DNA of 53,119 nt from IMG/VR virus record IMGVR_UViG_3300042381_000142, positions 1 to 53,119 of that record. The stretch is one strand, 5' to 3'. The stretch comes from a virus. Shown one piece after another: positions 23,155 through 33,388 of the stretch (position 1 is its first letter; each line of letters starts with the position of its first letter). Made by a program: the position numbers and the translations under genes. The notes below the pieces were generated by a model. That model made no database searches, was not told the origin of the DNA, and was given only the letters and a program-made list of their open reading frames with translations.

Positions 23155-23188
23155 CCCCCGCTGGCCTACTCCCCAGCGGGGGTTTTTT
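23155..23188 (+). terminator. Strong terminator at the convergent junction
   Basis: A perfect 10-bp stem (CCCCCGCTGG with CCAGCGGGGG) with 8-nt loop and six T. It ends + strand transcription exactly where the - strand late operon also ends; the T-run overlaps the stop of the 2260-aa gene. Confidence 0.92.
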
Positions 23189-26100
23189 ATGGGCGGAACT
23201 TATCTGCCATACCGATATCTTTCTCTGCAGTCTTCTTCTCAAGCCGCATGCCCTGCACTGTGCGGCCCCGTACATCCGCACGACCCTTGAGTGACCGCAT
23301 GATGGTCTCTTCGGTAATTATGAAGCTTGGGTCTGGGTACGTGCGGTTGAACGGAATAACCTCGTCGGTGATGAACTCCTGTAGTTGCTCCTTAGAAGTA
23401 ATATCACCCTCACGTAGCTTCCTATCCAAGGTGGATAGCAGCTGGGTCTTCTCCGCCTTTATCTTTTTGTCGTTCTTACTACGAGTGATGTAGTAGTCCT
23501 GCCATCTAGCAAGACGCAGTGGTCGGAAGCCAGATATCGTGCGGAACGTATCCAACCCAGTGATATCGTTCTTATCTATAATGACATCACCCTTGCGGGT
23601 AACCACACCTTCGGCTTCCCCTTGCTCCGCTGCTACCCATGACCGAACAAACGCAGGTGCCATCTTCTTGATACCACCATACATATCGCCTTCAGCAAAG
23701 TTATCCTTTGCATTGAACGCCTGAATAAGCATCTGCCCACCTGCTACGTTAGCCAGCAGTGTTTTTATTATGCTGTCACCAGTGGAGTCACCTGCAACTG
23801 CTTCGCGGAACCACATATTCTTGAGGTCGAGTGATGTACGGCTAGACAGTTCAGTGTTCGATAAAGCGCCAAGCGGGCCGTGTATAAGAATGTCTGCCAA
23901 CGACACGTCGCCAACCATCGGCTCTCCGAACTTATCCATCAACCATGCACGGAACATAATGTCGGAGTCGTAGGCGACACGTGGGTCAAGACCCATAAGC
24001 TTGCGCACATCCTCATCATCTTCTTCGTCAAAGCTTTCAGATAGCGCCAGTGCCATGACCGAGTACAGGGGCATACCTAGAAGGCCACCAAATACGCCAG
24101 CCATCATCAAGACGCCGCCTAGTTCCTTCATAGCGCCCGCACGTGCGGCCTTTGCTTCTGGTGAAGCTCCGGGGTACAACCCACGCCCGATATCTCGCAT
24201 CGCGCCTACTAGGAACTTAGTCTGCAGAATGGGATGCATCTTGAAGAGGAACAGTGCACGAGACACATCGTTCTTCATTATGCGTGAACGTTCCCAGTTG
24301 GAGTAGTCACCAAGAGTATCGCGCACAGTATCTAGGGCAGTGGTGACTGCCTTATCAAACACTACCTTCTCAGGTGCGCCGGGGTTTTTAGCAGTCTCTG
24401 CCTTGTACGCTAACTCAAACGCCATGAAGTAGGCTGCTTGGCGTGAGATGTTTTCCAACCCTTGGAACATGACGCCCATGGCTTTACCTGTTACCGCAGC
24501 AGTTTCGGCAACGGTGCGCGCTGCACCCGTACGGTGCTTCTGTCCTGTTTCCCGCTCGTTCTGGATTAGTGTATCCTGCACGGTCTCAAGCACGTTGCGC
24601 TCCATACCTGCCGCCAGTGCCCTACGTAGAAGTTTACCTTCTTTGGTGTCAGCACTAACCAATTTAGAGCTTAGTATGTTGGGCATCAGGACATCAAGCG
24701 AGTCACCCACACCGGCTATCCCTGTGCGAGTGCTCTGCACCTTAGCTTTACCTAGAGTGTTCCATATCTTCATATACTTCAGCCACATGCGGGTGCCTTC
24801 CGCATACCCGTAATCCCGCCACAGGCGTGGCACCACACGTATCGGTATGGAAGTAAGCTGCAGCATCGCTGTCGCTGGCGCTGTCAGGTAGTAGAAGTAA
24901 GACGCACGGTTAAGGGCGTTAATAAACGAACTCTGCGGGCTTGGGTTTATCTCGTCTTCGGCACGCTGTTCTAATTCATATATAGCGGCTTTAAGTCTAG
25001 CCTGCTCTGTAGTTGGGCGGTCCGACACGTTGTCACGTGCCTCCTCGGTTTTTAAGCGTATGTCCCCGGCGTATGCCAGCTTGCTTAGTTGGTTAGCATA
25101 GCTGCTCGCTTGCGATGCAAAGTTCTGTAGGATATCCTGCTGGAACCCGACTACCTCTTGAGCATGCATGAACCGGCGGCGTACTGACCGTTCGGGGGTA
25201 GATAGCAACCATGTCTGGTAGATGCTGTCCGTCAGGTCTTTGAAGTCGCTGGCACCTAGTACACCACTTGAAGCAAACTCGGCCTTGGCTTTACCCACTA
25301 GGTCAAATATCTTCTTCATCATCTGGTCGTCAGTTTTTAATTCTTCCTGCAACTGTGCGACGTCGTACCCTATAGTAAGTACCCCATCGTTCTTCTCAGG
25401 GTCTATACCTAAGCGCTTAGCTATCGCTTTCTTCGCAGCTATTTGCTGCTTGGCAGTTTCGAACTGGTAGAACTCACGCTCCCGCGAGCCGTCCTTGGCA
25501 GCGGATACACGTATGTAGTATTTACCTGCCCGCATAAACGGAAAGTAGTCTTTGGTGAACAAGCTTGAGTCAAGATTGTAGAATATGTCGCCGCCCTTCT
25601 TGGATTCATCGGGGTTCATAACTTCCCGCATCATATCTGCACGTAGGTCACGCAAACGCTTGGCTTCTTTAGTACCGGCGATAGACGCAATCCGACCGTC
25701 TAGTAGTGCAAGCTCGGCTTCGAACATATCTTTGTAGTAGGAACGTATTTCCTTGTATAGCTTGTGCCCGTTCTTAAGCTCACCTAGCTTGTCCCACAAA
25801 GCATGTGTATCGCGGATACGACGGGTAAGTTCCGCTATCTGCTTCATCTGGTCACTGGTATTTTTGCTATCTATGGCTGTCTTAGATAGGTTCGCTACCA
25901 ACTTCTTCATAGCGGTAGACATAGCTACCTTGTCACCCTTTACGGTGATTGCGTCTTTGCTCTGCATAACCAAGGCTTTTACCTCGGCTATTATACGGGC
26001 AGCTAACACCTTATCGTTGGCGTTCTTCAGTATGCGAGCTTCGACCTCCTTCATGGCAGGGTGATTAGCCAGTGCATCGTCAGCAGACTTGAAATCGTCG

Positions 26101-29100
26101 GGTGCCATTTCATTTATACGGGCAGTGCTCTGCGTCTGGGCCAGTAGTTGGTCTTTATCAGACAGAAGGAACTCGTCTAACTCCATACCAATTTGCTCTG
26201 CAGCTTTGAGTATGTTGGCCTTCATGGCAACCATCTTCTGCACCAACGTGTCAATCTCACGTATGGTGGGTATATCTGGGCCGAACCAGTTTAAGATGCC
26301 AGACGTCGGTATAGTCTTTAGCGTGGCCACCAAGGTAGGTGGTGCCATGGCCTCTAGGTTATCCTTTAGCCCACCGCCCCAGTCTTTCCAGCTATGCCCC
26401 TTAACAACCTGCTCTACACCTTCAGCTATGCCGTTAGTGGAGGTAGACTTCTGGGTACGGCGCATACCGGGACTTATACTAGCTTCAGCAGTTCCTATTT
26501 TCTCTTTGTTCTGCTTAGTGGTCTTGGGCCGTGAGTATTTTGTGGTAGGTGCAGCACCACCACGCCAGCCGTTAATATACCGCATGCCCTTGACGAGTGT
26601 GCTTTCCTGCGCACCGTTTACGACACGCTCGTGGCCTGCAGCCAGTATAGCTTCTACGTCCGCATCGCTGATTGCCAGATTGATACCCAGCCTACGTGCA
26701 AAGTTACGGATAATAGCTGCAATGCGCTTTAGCATTGTCGGCCTAAGCTGCCCATTCTCGGACATCTCGGCTAGGATTTCTTCTACTGCGCGGGCGGTAC
26801 GGTTGGTATCCTGCGCATAGGCATCTGGGTTAGCAGCTAGCCACGCATCGGTATTGGCCCGTATGTTACCGTTGCTTTTATACAGTGCAGTCAGAGCGCT
26901 ATCTAGCTCGCCACGGAACAGCTTCTCAAGGCCAACGTGGCCAAGAGCTTCATGGAACAGCACCGCCTTAGCACGCTCTACGGACTCAAGGTTGTCGGCA
27001 ATTAGATACACTGTACCATCAGGGGCCACGAAGCCTTCTGCATTGGTAGCGTTATCTTGCATCACAGCCCGACGTACCTTAGCGTCAGCTATGTCGTTAA
27101 CAGACTGGACTACCGTAACTACAGGTGGCCCCTTCCATACTGACACGATGGCATCTACCGCTGCACGTACCTTAGATACGTCTGTCTTAACTTGGCCCGG
27201 TTGCGCTTCACCCCTACGGTACTTAGATACACGGCCTTCGGCTATGTCGATTTTGGCTTCGCGTTGTTCGCGCTGCTCGGCACTGGTGTCTGCACCTTCC
27301 ATCTCGCCTAGCTTCTGCTGCACCTTAGCGCTGCCCACACGGGATGTAGCGCCTTCGCGCTCAAGCTGACGGTTCTCTGCCATGGAGCGCAGCTTAGACC
27401 TGATCGGGTTCAGCATGCGGTTGTTTACTAGCTTAGTCAGCTTCTCGTTGGCGACGGCTAGCTCTGCTTCCGCTGCCTTGGCTTCAACACCTGTGGTGTT
27501 GCGGAACTTGGACATTGCTGCACGGGCTTCTTCTTCAGCCTTGGCAATGTTGTCCTGCGGACGACCATACTTATCGTATGCGTCGGGGCGTTCTATCTGA
27601 CGAATAAGCTCGGTGCGCTGGTTGTTGTCTATCTCGCCACGCTCACGCGCAGCATCAATATCACGGGTAAGTTCCTGCACCATGGATGTAGCCACGGTGG
27701 GGTTCGCGGAGTCCGTCTCTTGAATAGATGTAGGGGGAGCAACGTATGGAAGAAGGTCCATCGCCTGTGCTTCAAAGTCCTGCAGGTTATCTGCGGCTGC
27801 AAACAACTCTCCGTCTGGACCTACAACCCTGTAAGGCTTCGGGCTGGTTGCATCAACCTGCACACTATAGGCTTCGTTAGCAGGGTTAGCGCGACGAATG
27901 GCATCTTCGATGTTTTTTACAAAGTCAGCCGTGTACTGCTCGTCTTTCGCTGCGCGTTCTTGCTGCAGCCTATCAAACTCATCGGCACGTGCCTGATTTT
28001 CCGCTTCGCGGTCTTCAGGTGCAAGCGCACCTTGCTCCAGTTTGCGCTGCTGGATTTCCTCAAACTTGTCGAGGCGGTTTTCTTCCTGTGTAGGCAGTGC
28101 GCCGAATAGACCTTCTTGGCCCGCAGCTTCTACCGTGCTCGCACTGGGTGGACGTCCTCTACGTGAGTATACAATGCCTGAAGGTGACGAAGCCGCCGCA
28201 CTTAGGCGCTCAACGGCTTCTGCTTCGTCGATACCGTATTGGTCAGCAAATGCACGAACTTCATCTTCGTTTGCAGTCGCAGCAAATGCTGGCGTAATAG
28301 TGGGTTGGGTTGTGTTACGGCGGTACTGGGCGTTGACGCCACCAGTAGGGGGAGCGTTAGTATCCTGTGTTTCAGAGATTGGGGGAGTAAAATCAAACCG
28401 ACCAACCGCTGCACGGATGCGGTCGATAGTGGCTTCGGGTTTATCATTTTTACCGATATCAAGCCCTAGTCCGCGTCCAATCGCATTTATTCTAGGTGTG
28501 TTGAACGGCACACCGCCAGCGTCAACGGCAGAAACAAGATCAATAGCTGCTTGCTCTATAGTAGATGGTTTACGTTGCTGTGGTGCACCTGCACCTGCAA
28601 ACTCGGCCTCACGCATGCGCTGCATGGCAGCTTCTTCTTCGGTATCAACCGGAGGCGGGCCAGTAAAGTTAGAGCCTGTGCCTTCTTCGGCTGCTGCTTC
28701 AGCTTCTCCTTGTGCCATCCGTTCGGCACGTGCCCGCTCTAGTTCTGCAGCTTGCTTGTCAATAGCTTCTTTGGCGGATTTTAAGTTCTCGACAACTTGC
28801 GTTGCCTTCTCCAAGGGAAACCCGCGCTTGACGAATCTAGCTTCTGCTTCAGATATAGTTTGCTCGTCTGCATCTGCAGGCAGGGCGTCAAGTTCTTGGG
28901 CAATCTCTTCTGTGAGTATCTGACGGTTTTCCGCCTTTGCTGCACGTGCACCACCATAACCACCCAGAAACAGGGACGCGATGCCTTCGGACGCAGCCTG
29001 TCCAGCTACACCCCTAAACGTATCTACATCGAAGCCCTCGCGCTGCAGTGCTAGGTTCTGGGACAGTTTTTCCTGCCCACCTTGTACAGATTCTGGTACA

Positions 29101-29969
29101 GCTTCTACAACTGCACTTTTGGCAACACCACCCAGCACGCTCTTTCTGGCACCGACCTTTACGGCCTCTACAGCTTCACGCTCGGCTACCTCGGCGGCAA
29201 CCTTCTTGACTACGTTATTACCTATGCTGCGAGCGAACTGCGGGCCAAAGCCAGTAGCCGAAGCAAGTGCGCCTATGGCACCACCAAGTGCAATCTGGTC
29301 TATATTCTTGCCGCTATACTCCTGCGCCTTCTCGGCGGCGGCAGCGGCGTCTTCTTCAGATGCACCGTTCTTTACGAACTCGCTGTATACCGCATCGTAC
29401 ACGGAACCTTTTATAGTACCTGCGCCTGACGCTGCGCCAAGCCCAGCCATAGTAGCTAGGGGTACGGCTCCTGTACCTCCGGTGGCAACACCCGCTGCGA
29501 TAAACGGTGCCGCCGAACCTGCCACGCTGGCAATGCTCTCTAGTGGAGAGTAAGTGAACGCCCTAGCTGCAGCCTTTACTTCTTCCCAGACACCTTTGCC
29601 TTCAGCGTCTTTCTGGATTTTACTGGCGATTTCAGCATCTTCACGAGACCCAGCAGATTTCAAAGCAGCCGCTGCTTTAGCTACATAGTCAGCCGCATCG
29701 GATACAACATTGTCGGCACCAAACACATCTGCGATTGACTTGGTAGTGCCGCTTAAACCTTCGACCGCACTCAAGGGTATGTCTGCAATAGGCGCAAGCA
29801 ATCCGCCTACTAGCGGGATATTTTCAATTGCGCTTGGCTTCTGCTTAGGCGTGGTCAGCCTGTTGAGGTCAAACCCGTTCTTCGTTAGCTTAGCATTAAG
29901 CTGTGCCTTAGTAATTCCTGCTGGTACGTTTCTTATAACTGTACCGTCGGGCATGCGTACATCAGGCAT
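23187..29969 (-). CDS. Giant internal virion/polyvalent protein (2260 aa)
   Basis: N-terminus VRMPDGTVIRNVPAGIT is typical of large phage ejection proteins. Residues about 110-260 hold Gly/Ala-rich hydrophobic segments that may enter membranes. A zincin-like HEALGHVG (His1006-Glu1007 to His1011) with a later AVEEILAEM glutamate suggests a metallopeptidase; the spacing is HExxxH. Long helical and coiled-coil regions follow; more hydrophobic stretches occur near 1660 and 1960. The end, FRPLRLARWQDYY (about 2147-2159), resembles the PLxRFG ending. By position and size it is the gp16-like ejection protein, last gene of the late operon. Confidence 0.85.
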   Translation of the reverse strand: MPDVRMPDGTVIRNVPAGITKAQLNAKLTKNGFDLNRLTTPKQKPSAIENIPLVGGLLAPIADIPLSAVEGLSGTTKSIADVFGADNVVSDAADYVAKAAAALKSAGSREDAEIASKIQKDAEGKGVWEEVKAAARAFTYSPLESIASVAGSAAPFIAAGVATGGTGAVPLATMAGLGAASGAGTIKGSVYDAVYSEFVKNGASEEDAAAAAEKAQEYSGKNIDQIALGGAIGALASATGFGPQFARSIGNNVVKKVAAEVAEREAVEAVKVGARKSVLGGVAKSAVVEAVPESVQGGQEKLSQNLALQREGFDVDTFRGVAGQAASEGIASLFLGGYGGARAAKAENRQILTEEIAQELDALPADADEQTISEAEARFVKRGFPLEKATQVVENLKSAKEAIDKQAAELERARAERMAQGEAEAAAEEGTGSNFTGPPPVDTEEEAAMQRMREAEFAGAGAPQQRKPSTIEQAAIDLVSAVDAGGVPFNTPRINAIGRGLGLDIGKNDKPEATIDRIRAAVGRFDFTPPISETQDTNAPPTGGVNAQYRRNTTQPTITPAFAATANEDEVRAFADQYGIDEAEAVERLSAAASSPSGIVYSRRGRPPSASTVEAAGQEGLFGALPTQEENRLDKFEEIQQRKLEQGALAPEDREAENQARADEFDRLQQERAAKDEQYTADFVKNIEDAIRRANPANEAYSVQVDATSPKPYRVVGPDGELFAAADNLQDFEAQAMDLLPYVAPPTSIQETDSANPTVATSMVQELTRDIDAARERGEIDNNQRTELIRQIERPDAYDKYGRPQDNIAKAEEEARAAMSKFRNTTGVEAKAAEAELAVANEKLTKLVNNRMLNPIRSKLRSMAENRQLEREGATSRVGSAKVQQKLGEMEGADTSAEQREQREAKIDIAEGRVSKYRRGEAQPGQVKTDVSKVRAAVDAIVSVWKGPPVVTVVQSVNDIADAKVRRAVMQDNATNAEGFVAPDGTVYLIADNLESVERAKAVLFHEALGHVGLEKLFRGELDSALTALYKSNGNIRANTDAWLAANPDAYAQDTNRTARAVEEILAEMSENGQLRPTMLKRIAAIIRNFARRLGINLAISDADVEAILAAGHERVVNGAQESTLVKGMRYINGWRGGAAPTTKYSRPKTTKQNKEKIGTAEASISPGMRRTQKSTSTNGIAEGVEQVVKGHSWKDWGGGLKDNLEAMAPPTLVATLKTIPTSGILNWFGPDIPTIREIDTLVQKMVAMKANILKAAEQIGMELDEFLLSDKDQLLAQTQSTARINEMAPDDFKSADDALANHPAMKEVEARILKNANDKVLAARIIAEVKALVMQSKDAITVKGDKVAMSTAMKKLVANLSKTAIDSKNTSDQMKQIAELTRRIRDTHALWDKLGELKNGHKLYKEIRSYYKDMFEAELALLDGRIASIAGTKEAKRLRDLRADMMREVMNPDESKKGGDIFYNLDSSLFTKDYFPFMRAGKYYIRVSAAKDGSREREFYQFETAKQQIAAKKAIAKRLGIDPEKNDGVLTIGYDVAQLQEELKTDDQMMKKIFDLVGKAKAEFASSGVLGASDFKDLTDSIYQTWLLSTPERSVRRRFMHAQEVVGFQQDILQNFASQASSYANQLSKLAYAGDIRLKTEEARDNVSDRPTTEQARLKAAIYELEQRAEDEINPSPQSSFINALNRASYFYYLTAPATAMLQLTSIPIRVVPRLWRDYGYAEGTRMWLKYMKIWNTLGKAKVQSTRTGIAGVGDSLDVLMPNILSSKLVSADTKEGKLLRRALAAGMERNVLETVQDTLIQNERETGQKHRTGAARTVAETAAVTGKAMGVMFQGLENISRQAAYFMAFELAYKAETAKNPGAPEKVVFDKAVTTALDTVRDTLGDYSNWERSRIMKNDVSRALFLFKMHPILQTKFLVGAMRDIGRGLYPGASPEAKAARAGAMKELGGVLMMAGVFGGLLGMPLYSVMALALSESFDEEDDEDVRKLMGLDPRVAYDSDIMFRAWLMDKFGEPMVGDVSLADILIHGPLGALSNTELSSRTSLDLKNMWFREAVAGDSTGDSIIKTLLANVAGGQMLIQAFNAKDNFAEGDMYGGIKKMAPAFVRSWVAAEQGEAEGVVTRKGDVIIDKNDITGLDTFRTISGFRPLRLARWQDYYITRSKNDKKIKAEKTQLLSTLDRKLREGDITSKEQLQEFITDEVIPFNRTYPDPSFIITEETIMRSLKGRADVRGRTVQGMRLEKKTAEKDIGMADKFRP

Positions 29970-29978
29970 ATATCAACC

Positions 29979-31670
29979 TTACTTTAGTGAACCGTAGTCC
30001 AGAGTATCTGCTGTGCCTCCTGTAGCACCGGTAGCGCCCTGTGGGAATAGGGTTCCCATATCGCCAGTGCCCCCAAACTCTTCTTTAACCTTAGCAAGCT
30101 GCTTTTCTGCAGCTATATATGCAAACTGCCTAGCTTGGTTTTCTGAATACCCTTTTCTTATTAGCACGTTATAGAACGTTTCTATAAACCGGTCTTTGGT
30201 ATTTTCCTTATCTTTGCTGTCAGCCATTATCTTGGCTAGGTCGGCACCTATCTTTGACCTTTCGATGTCGAGCATAGCTCTCTTATATGCAACGTCTTCC
30301 TGACGGGCTGCGATACCTTCATTAAGAACAGCGGCGGACTTGTTAACGTCCACGCCCATCTGCATGGCTTCTATTTGCTCTTTACGGCTAAGGTTTGCTA
30401 GTGCAGAGCGTTCACGCTGCATTTCGCGTATACTCTTTTCCTCTGCATCTAGTCTCTTTGAAATGTCTCCGGCACCACCACCAAGACTTCCAAATATACT
30501 ACCAAAAGTGCTCTTGTCCTTTGCATTAGCAATACGCTCTGAAAGATCACCTAGACCTGCGAAGAACGCATCTTTTTTGCCCTGTGCACGGCTCTCAGGA
30601 GACAATTTTTCCGCAAGTTCCTTACGAAGTTCAATGTCCTCTTCAGACTCTGCTGGCATCAAGCTTTTAATTAGGTCGATATTACCACGTAGGTTCGTAG
30701 GTAGGCCGTAGACGGTGTCGTCTCCCTGCGCAGCATCTACAAGTTCTTCGCCCCCAGCGTCTTTCGACCCTGAGTACCGGCGTAAGATATCCTGCTCATA
30801 CTTGCGTGTCTTAGCTCCATGCCCCTTTGTGTTAGGCCCAGCAAAGTGGAATGCTCCGGCTTTGCCGATATCACCACCACCAAATTCAATTGCGTCTTGT
30901 AGCTGCGCTGTTCCTAGCGCGTCTTGGTAGGCACGGCCTTCTTTGCTTCGACCCTTATTACCTTGCAGTAGGTCGGGGCGATAGGGGAGACCGAGTCGTT
31001 CGGCTAAAGCGCGAGCAGTTGGTGGCATGAACTGATACGCACCTAGTGCGCCACTACCTTCAGCATTAGCTACACCGTAGTCGCCACCGCTTTCTTGGGC
31101 TATGATGGCTTTGCGGAAGCGTTCAAGGTCGATACCGCCACCTCGGCCAAATGCAACCATACCGCCACCTGCATAGCCCTCGTCAAAGCCACCGCTACTG
31201 GGCTCATCAAACATAGTGTCAGGTACAGGTAGTTCAGAAAGACCACCGCCAGCCATATATGGAGGCACCATGCCACCTTCAGCCATACTAGGCATCTCTT
31301 GCGGCATACCCATTTCTTGAGGCGCAGCCATTTCTTGAGGCGGCATTTCCTGTGGCGGGGGACCCATTTCTTGAGGCGGCATAGCCGCAGCTTCTGGAGT
31401 AGCACCAAGACCTGCAGGGGCACCCATAGGGGCACCCATAGGTGGCGCAGGGGGAGCAGGGGGAGCAAAGACCTGTTGGGCCACAGTCTGCTGGGGTGTA
31501 GCTTCAGTCTGCGCAGCCGACCGCATACGGTCAATAAACATACCTGCTAGCGTGCCCGCAGTAGGGTCAAGAATACCCATCTGCATAGCTTCAGCTATCT
31601 TCTGTTTGTTGCCGCCGTAGTCCTTGGCTATCGCTTCAGGAGACTGTATGGTAAACGGTTTAGTTTCCAC
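29979..31670 (-). CDS. Virion protein with lytic transglycosylase domain (563 aa)
   Basis: Residues about 180-290 are an SLT-type lysozyme-like domain: AIIAQESGGDYG (catalytic Glu193), GALGAYQFMPPTARAL, and a later AGAFHFAGPNTKG. It would locally open peptidoglycan during DNA ejection. The first 180 residues are Pro/Met/Gln-rich and carry copies of the GG motif (AEGGMV, AGGGLS, AGGGMVAFGRGG). The C-terminal half is a helical coiled coil. Two bases separate it from its upstream neighbour. Confidence 0.88.
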   Translation of the reverse strand: METKPFTIQSPEAIAKDYGGNKQKIAEAMQMGILDPTAGTLAGMFIDRMRSAAQTEATPQQTVAQQVFAPPAPPAPPMGAPMGAPAGLGATPEAAAMPPQEMGPPPQEMPPQEMAAPQEMGMPQEMPSMAEGGMVPPYMAGGGLSELPVPDTMFDEPSSGGFDEGYAGGGMVAFGRGGGIDLERFRKAIIAQESGGDYGVANAEGSGALGAYQFMPPTARALAERLGLPYRPDLLQGNKGRSKEGRAYQDALGTAQLQDAIEFGGGDIGKAGAFHFAGPNTKGHGAKTRKYEQDILRRYSGSKDAGGEELVDAAQGDDTVYGLPTNLRGNIDLIKSLMPAESEEDIELRKELAEKLSPESRAQGKKDAFFAGLGDLSERIANAKDKSTFGSIFGSLGGGAGDISKRLDAEEKSIREMQRERSALANLSRKEQIEAMQMGVDVNKSAAVLNEGIAARQEDVAYKRAMLDIERSKIGADLAKIMADSKDKENTKDRFIETFYNVLIRKGYSENQARQFAYIAAEKQLAKVKEEFGGTGDMGTLFPQGATGATGGTADTLDYGSLK

Positions 31671-31671
31671 T

Positions 31672-32955
31672 TTAAATTACTCCCGCCCTGTTAGCAGTAT
31701 TGTAGAGAGCAGCTGCGCCGAGACCGCCACTAACTAGCTGCGAGCCTAGCGAAGCATTGGGAGCGTAAGTTGTGCTAGTTGTATTCGGTGTTACTGGCAC
31801 ACCGCGTAGCAAGCTGCTGTACTGCTGCATCTGCTCCATCGGATAATCACGCTGGCGCAGGAAGTCTTGATACGCCGTGTCTAGGTACTGCTGGTTCATC
31901 GCTTGCTGCTGCGCAGCTGTACCCTGCTGCATACCCAAGCGGGCTTGGTCGGCTTGCGACTGCGCCGAACCAATATTAGCAAGTGTCTGACCCATCTGAC
32001 CGGCTTGCGCCAGCCCTGCAAGCCCCTGCTGCGAACCAAACTGACGAGACTGCTCACCCATACGTTGAGTATCAAGCCCTGCCTGCTGGTTAGCCAGTGC
32101 AGCGCGCATCGCTTGCTCTGAGTTAAGTCCTTGCGTCTGAAGTTGGGCTGCGAGGTTTTGCACGTTAGCCTGTGACTTAGCATCAAGGTTAGCAAGAGCG
32201 GTTTTCAAACCGACGTCAGTGCCAAGTTGCTGGACGCCAAGTTGAGCCGCCAAGTTCTGCTGCTGCGCTGTCATAGTCGCGCCACGATCACGCTCAAACT
32301 GAGCCTGTGCGTTTTCAAACGCCGATTGCGAACCACGTGCTTGGATGTCACCTAACTGCGTACCTAGATTACGCTCACGCTCGAGACCAGCAAGAAGCTG
32401 GCGGCTACCACCATATGTGCCCTGACGAGCAGCGCCGAGGTCTTGCACAATCTGCCCCTGCCGCGCATCGCGGACGGCTTCGCGCTTCTGGGTATCTACT
32501 ACGTTCTGCATGTACGGCGACATGTACTGGTTGGTTTGCTGCTGTCCGAACTGGTCGGGAGCTTGCATCTGGAACGTCGTCAGATTGGGGTTGTAGTTAG
32601 TCTGCGCCGCTTGCATACTGGGCGCATTAACCTGCTGTGCATTCACCTGTTGGAAACCAAATTGGCCGGGAGTATACTTCCCCGCCTCCAAAGAACCAAG
32701 ACCCGCAGCGGTAGCAAGCGTGCTAGCATTGCCGAACTGTCCCGGTGTCTGCATACCTAGGATATTCTGTTGGACTCCACGCTGCTGCTGCGTGAAATCA
32801 GCTATGCGCTCTTGACCGTAGGGTTGGTAGTCAGTTGTTAGCGTCGTGCCTGCCCGCTGCATCAGCCCTTCGAAATAGGGGCGTGCGTATTCGGGGAGGG
32901 TTGACTGAGTAACCTCCGACTTTTGTACTTGATTGCTACCGCCACCACCGCCCAT
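31672..32955 (-). CDS. Gln-rich internal/tail virion protein (427 aa)
   Basis: Starts MGGGGGSNQ, then a conserved-looking ARPYFEGLMQRA and RIADFTQQQRGVQQNI that I associate with phage internal virion proteins. The rest is Gln/Ala-rich and helical (residues 120-350), likely a rod. Position beside the transglycosylase protein supports the gp14-like role. Confidence 0.8.
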   Translation of the reverse strand: MGGGGGSNQVQKSEVTQSTLPEYARPYFEGLMQRAGTTLTTDYQPYGQERIADFTQQQRGVQQNILGMQTPGQFGNASTLATAAGLGSLEAGKYTPGQFGFQQVNAQQVNAPSMQAAQTNYNPNLTTFQMQAPDQFGQQQTNQYMSPYMQNVVDTQKREAVRDARQGQIVQDLGAARQGTYGGSRQLLAGLERERNLGTQLGDIQARGSQSAFENAQAQFERDRGATMTAQQQNLAAQLGVQQLGTDVGLKTALANLDAKSQANVQNLAAQLQTQGLNSEQAMRAALANQQAGLDTQRMGEQSRQFGSQQGLAGLAQAGQMGQTLANIGSAQSQADQARLGMQQGTAAQQQAMNQQYLDTAYQDFLRQRDYPMEQMQQYSSLLRGVPVTPNTTSTTYAPNASLGSQLVSGGLGAAALYNTANRAGVI

Positions 32956-32956
32956 A

Positions 32957-33388
32957 TTACGCTCCTAGTCCTGCATCTGCGACCGGCAATTCATATACCT
33001 GCCAAAGTGCTTTATATCCATCGTCTTTAAAAATCTTTGACCAACCGATCCTACCAGAAGATTCGATCCGTTCACAGTCATTATCGTGCGCCCAGTGCTG
33101 CAACATTTTAAGCATAGGAGTTTTCCATTCCATACCTTCATCACCTGCGCAAAATACCATATCAAGGCATAACATACGTGGGTACTGCTTAAAGCAGGTT
33201 ATTGTAATACCTTTTATCTCTTCGCCTGTAAATGCAACCCAGAGATGATGGTCATACTGCGTAACCGAGTCGAGGATATCTTCAGGCTCATACCGACCAA
33301 ACGTATACTCCGCAGCTTTACTCAAGTGTGGGAAGATGCGAGGCCATAACTCACTCACATGTTCGGTAGGAATTAAAGTAACTTGCAT
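32957..33388 (-). CDS. GNAT-like protein of the ejection module (143 aa)
   Basis: Order and composition resemble a small GNAT-fold protein: LWVAFTGEEIKGITITCF (beta hairpin), then an alpha helix KTPMLKMLQHWAHDNDCERI and GYKALWQVYELPV. The AcCoA-binding loop is not clear. Similar small proteins sit between head/tail genes of podoviruses. It shares its start with the end of the next gene. Confidence 0.7.
   Translation of the reverse strand: MQVTLIPTEHVSELWPRIFPHLSKAAEYTFGRYEPEDILDSVTQYDHHLWVAFTGEEIKGITITCFKQYPRMLCLDMVFCAGDEGMEWKTPMLKMLQHWAHDNDCERIESSGRIGWSKIFKDDGYKALWQVYELPVADAGLGA

Noticed and set aside
26089-28923. Long + strand open frames opposite the 2260-aa gene
   Set aside because: Their sequence is Ser/Arg/Pro-rich antisense coding, with no ribosome site and against the late operon direction.
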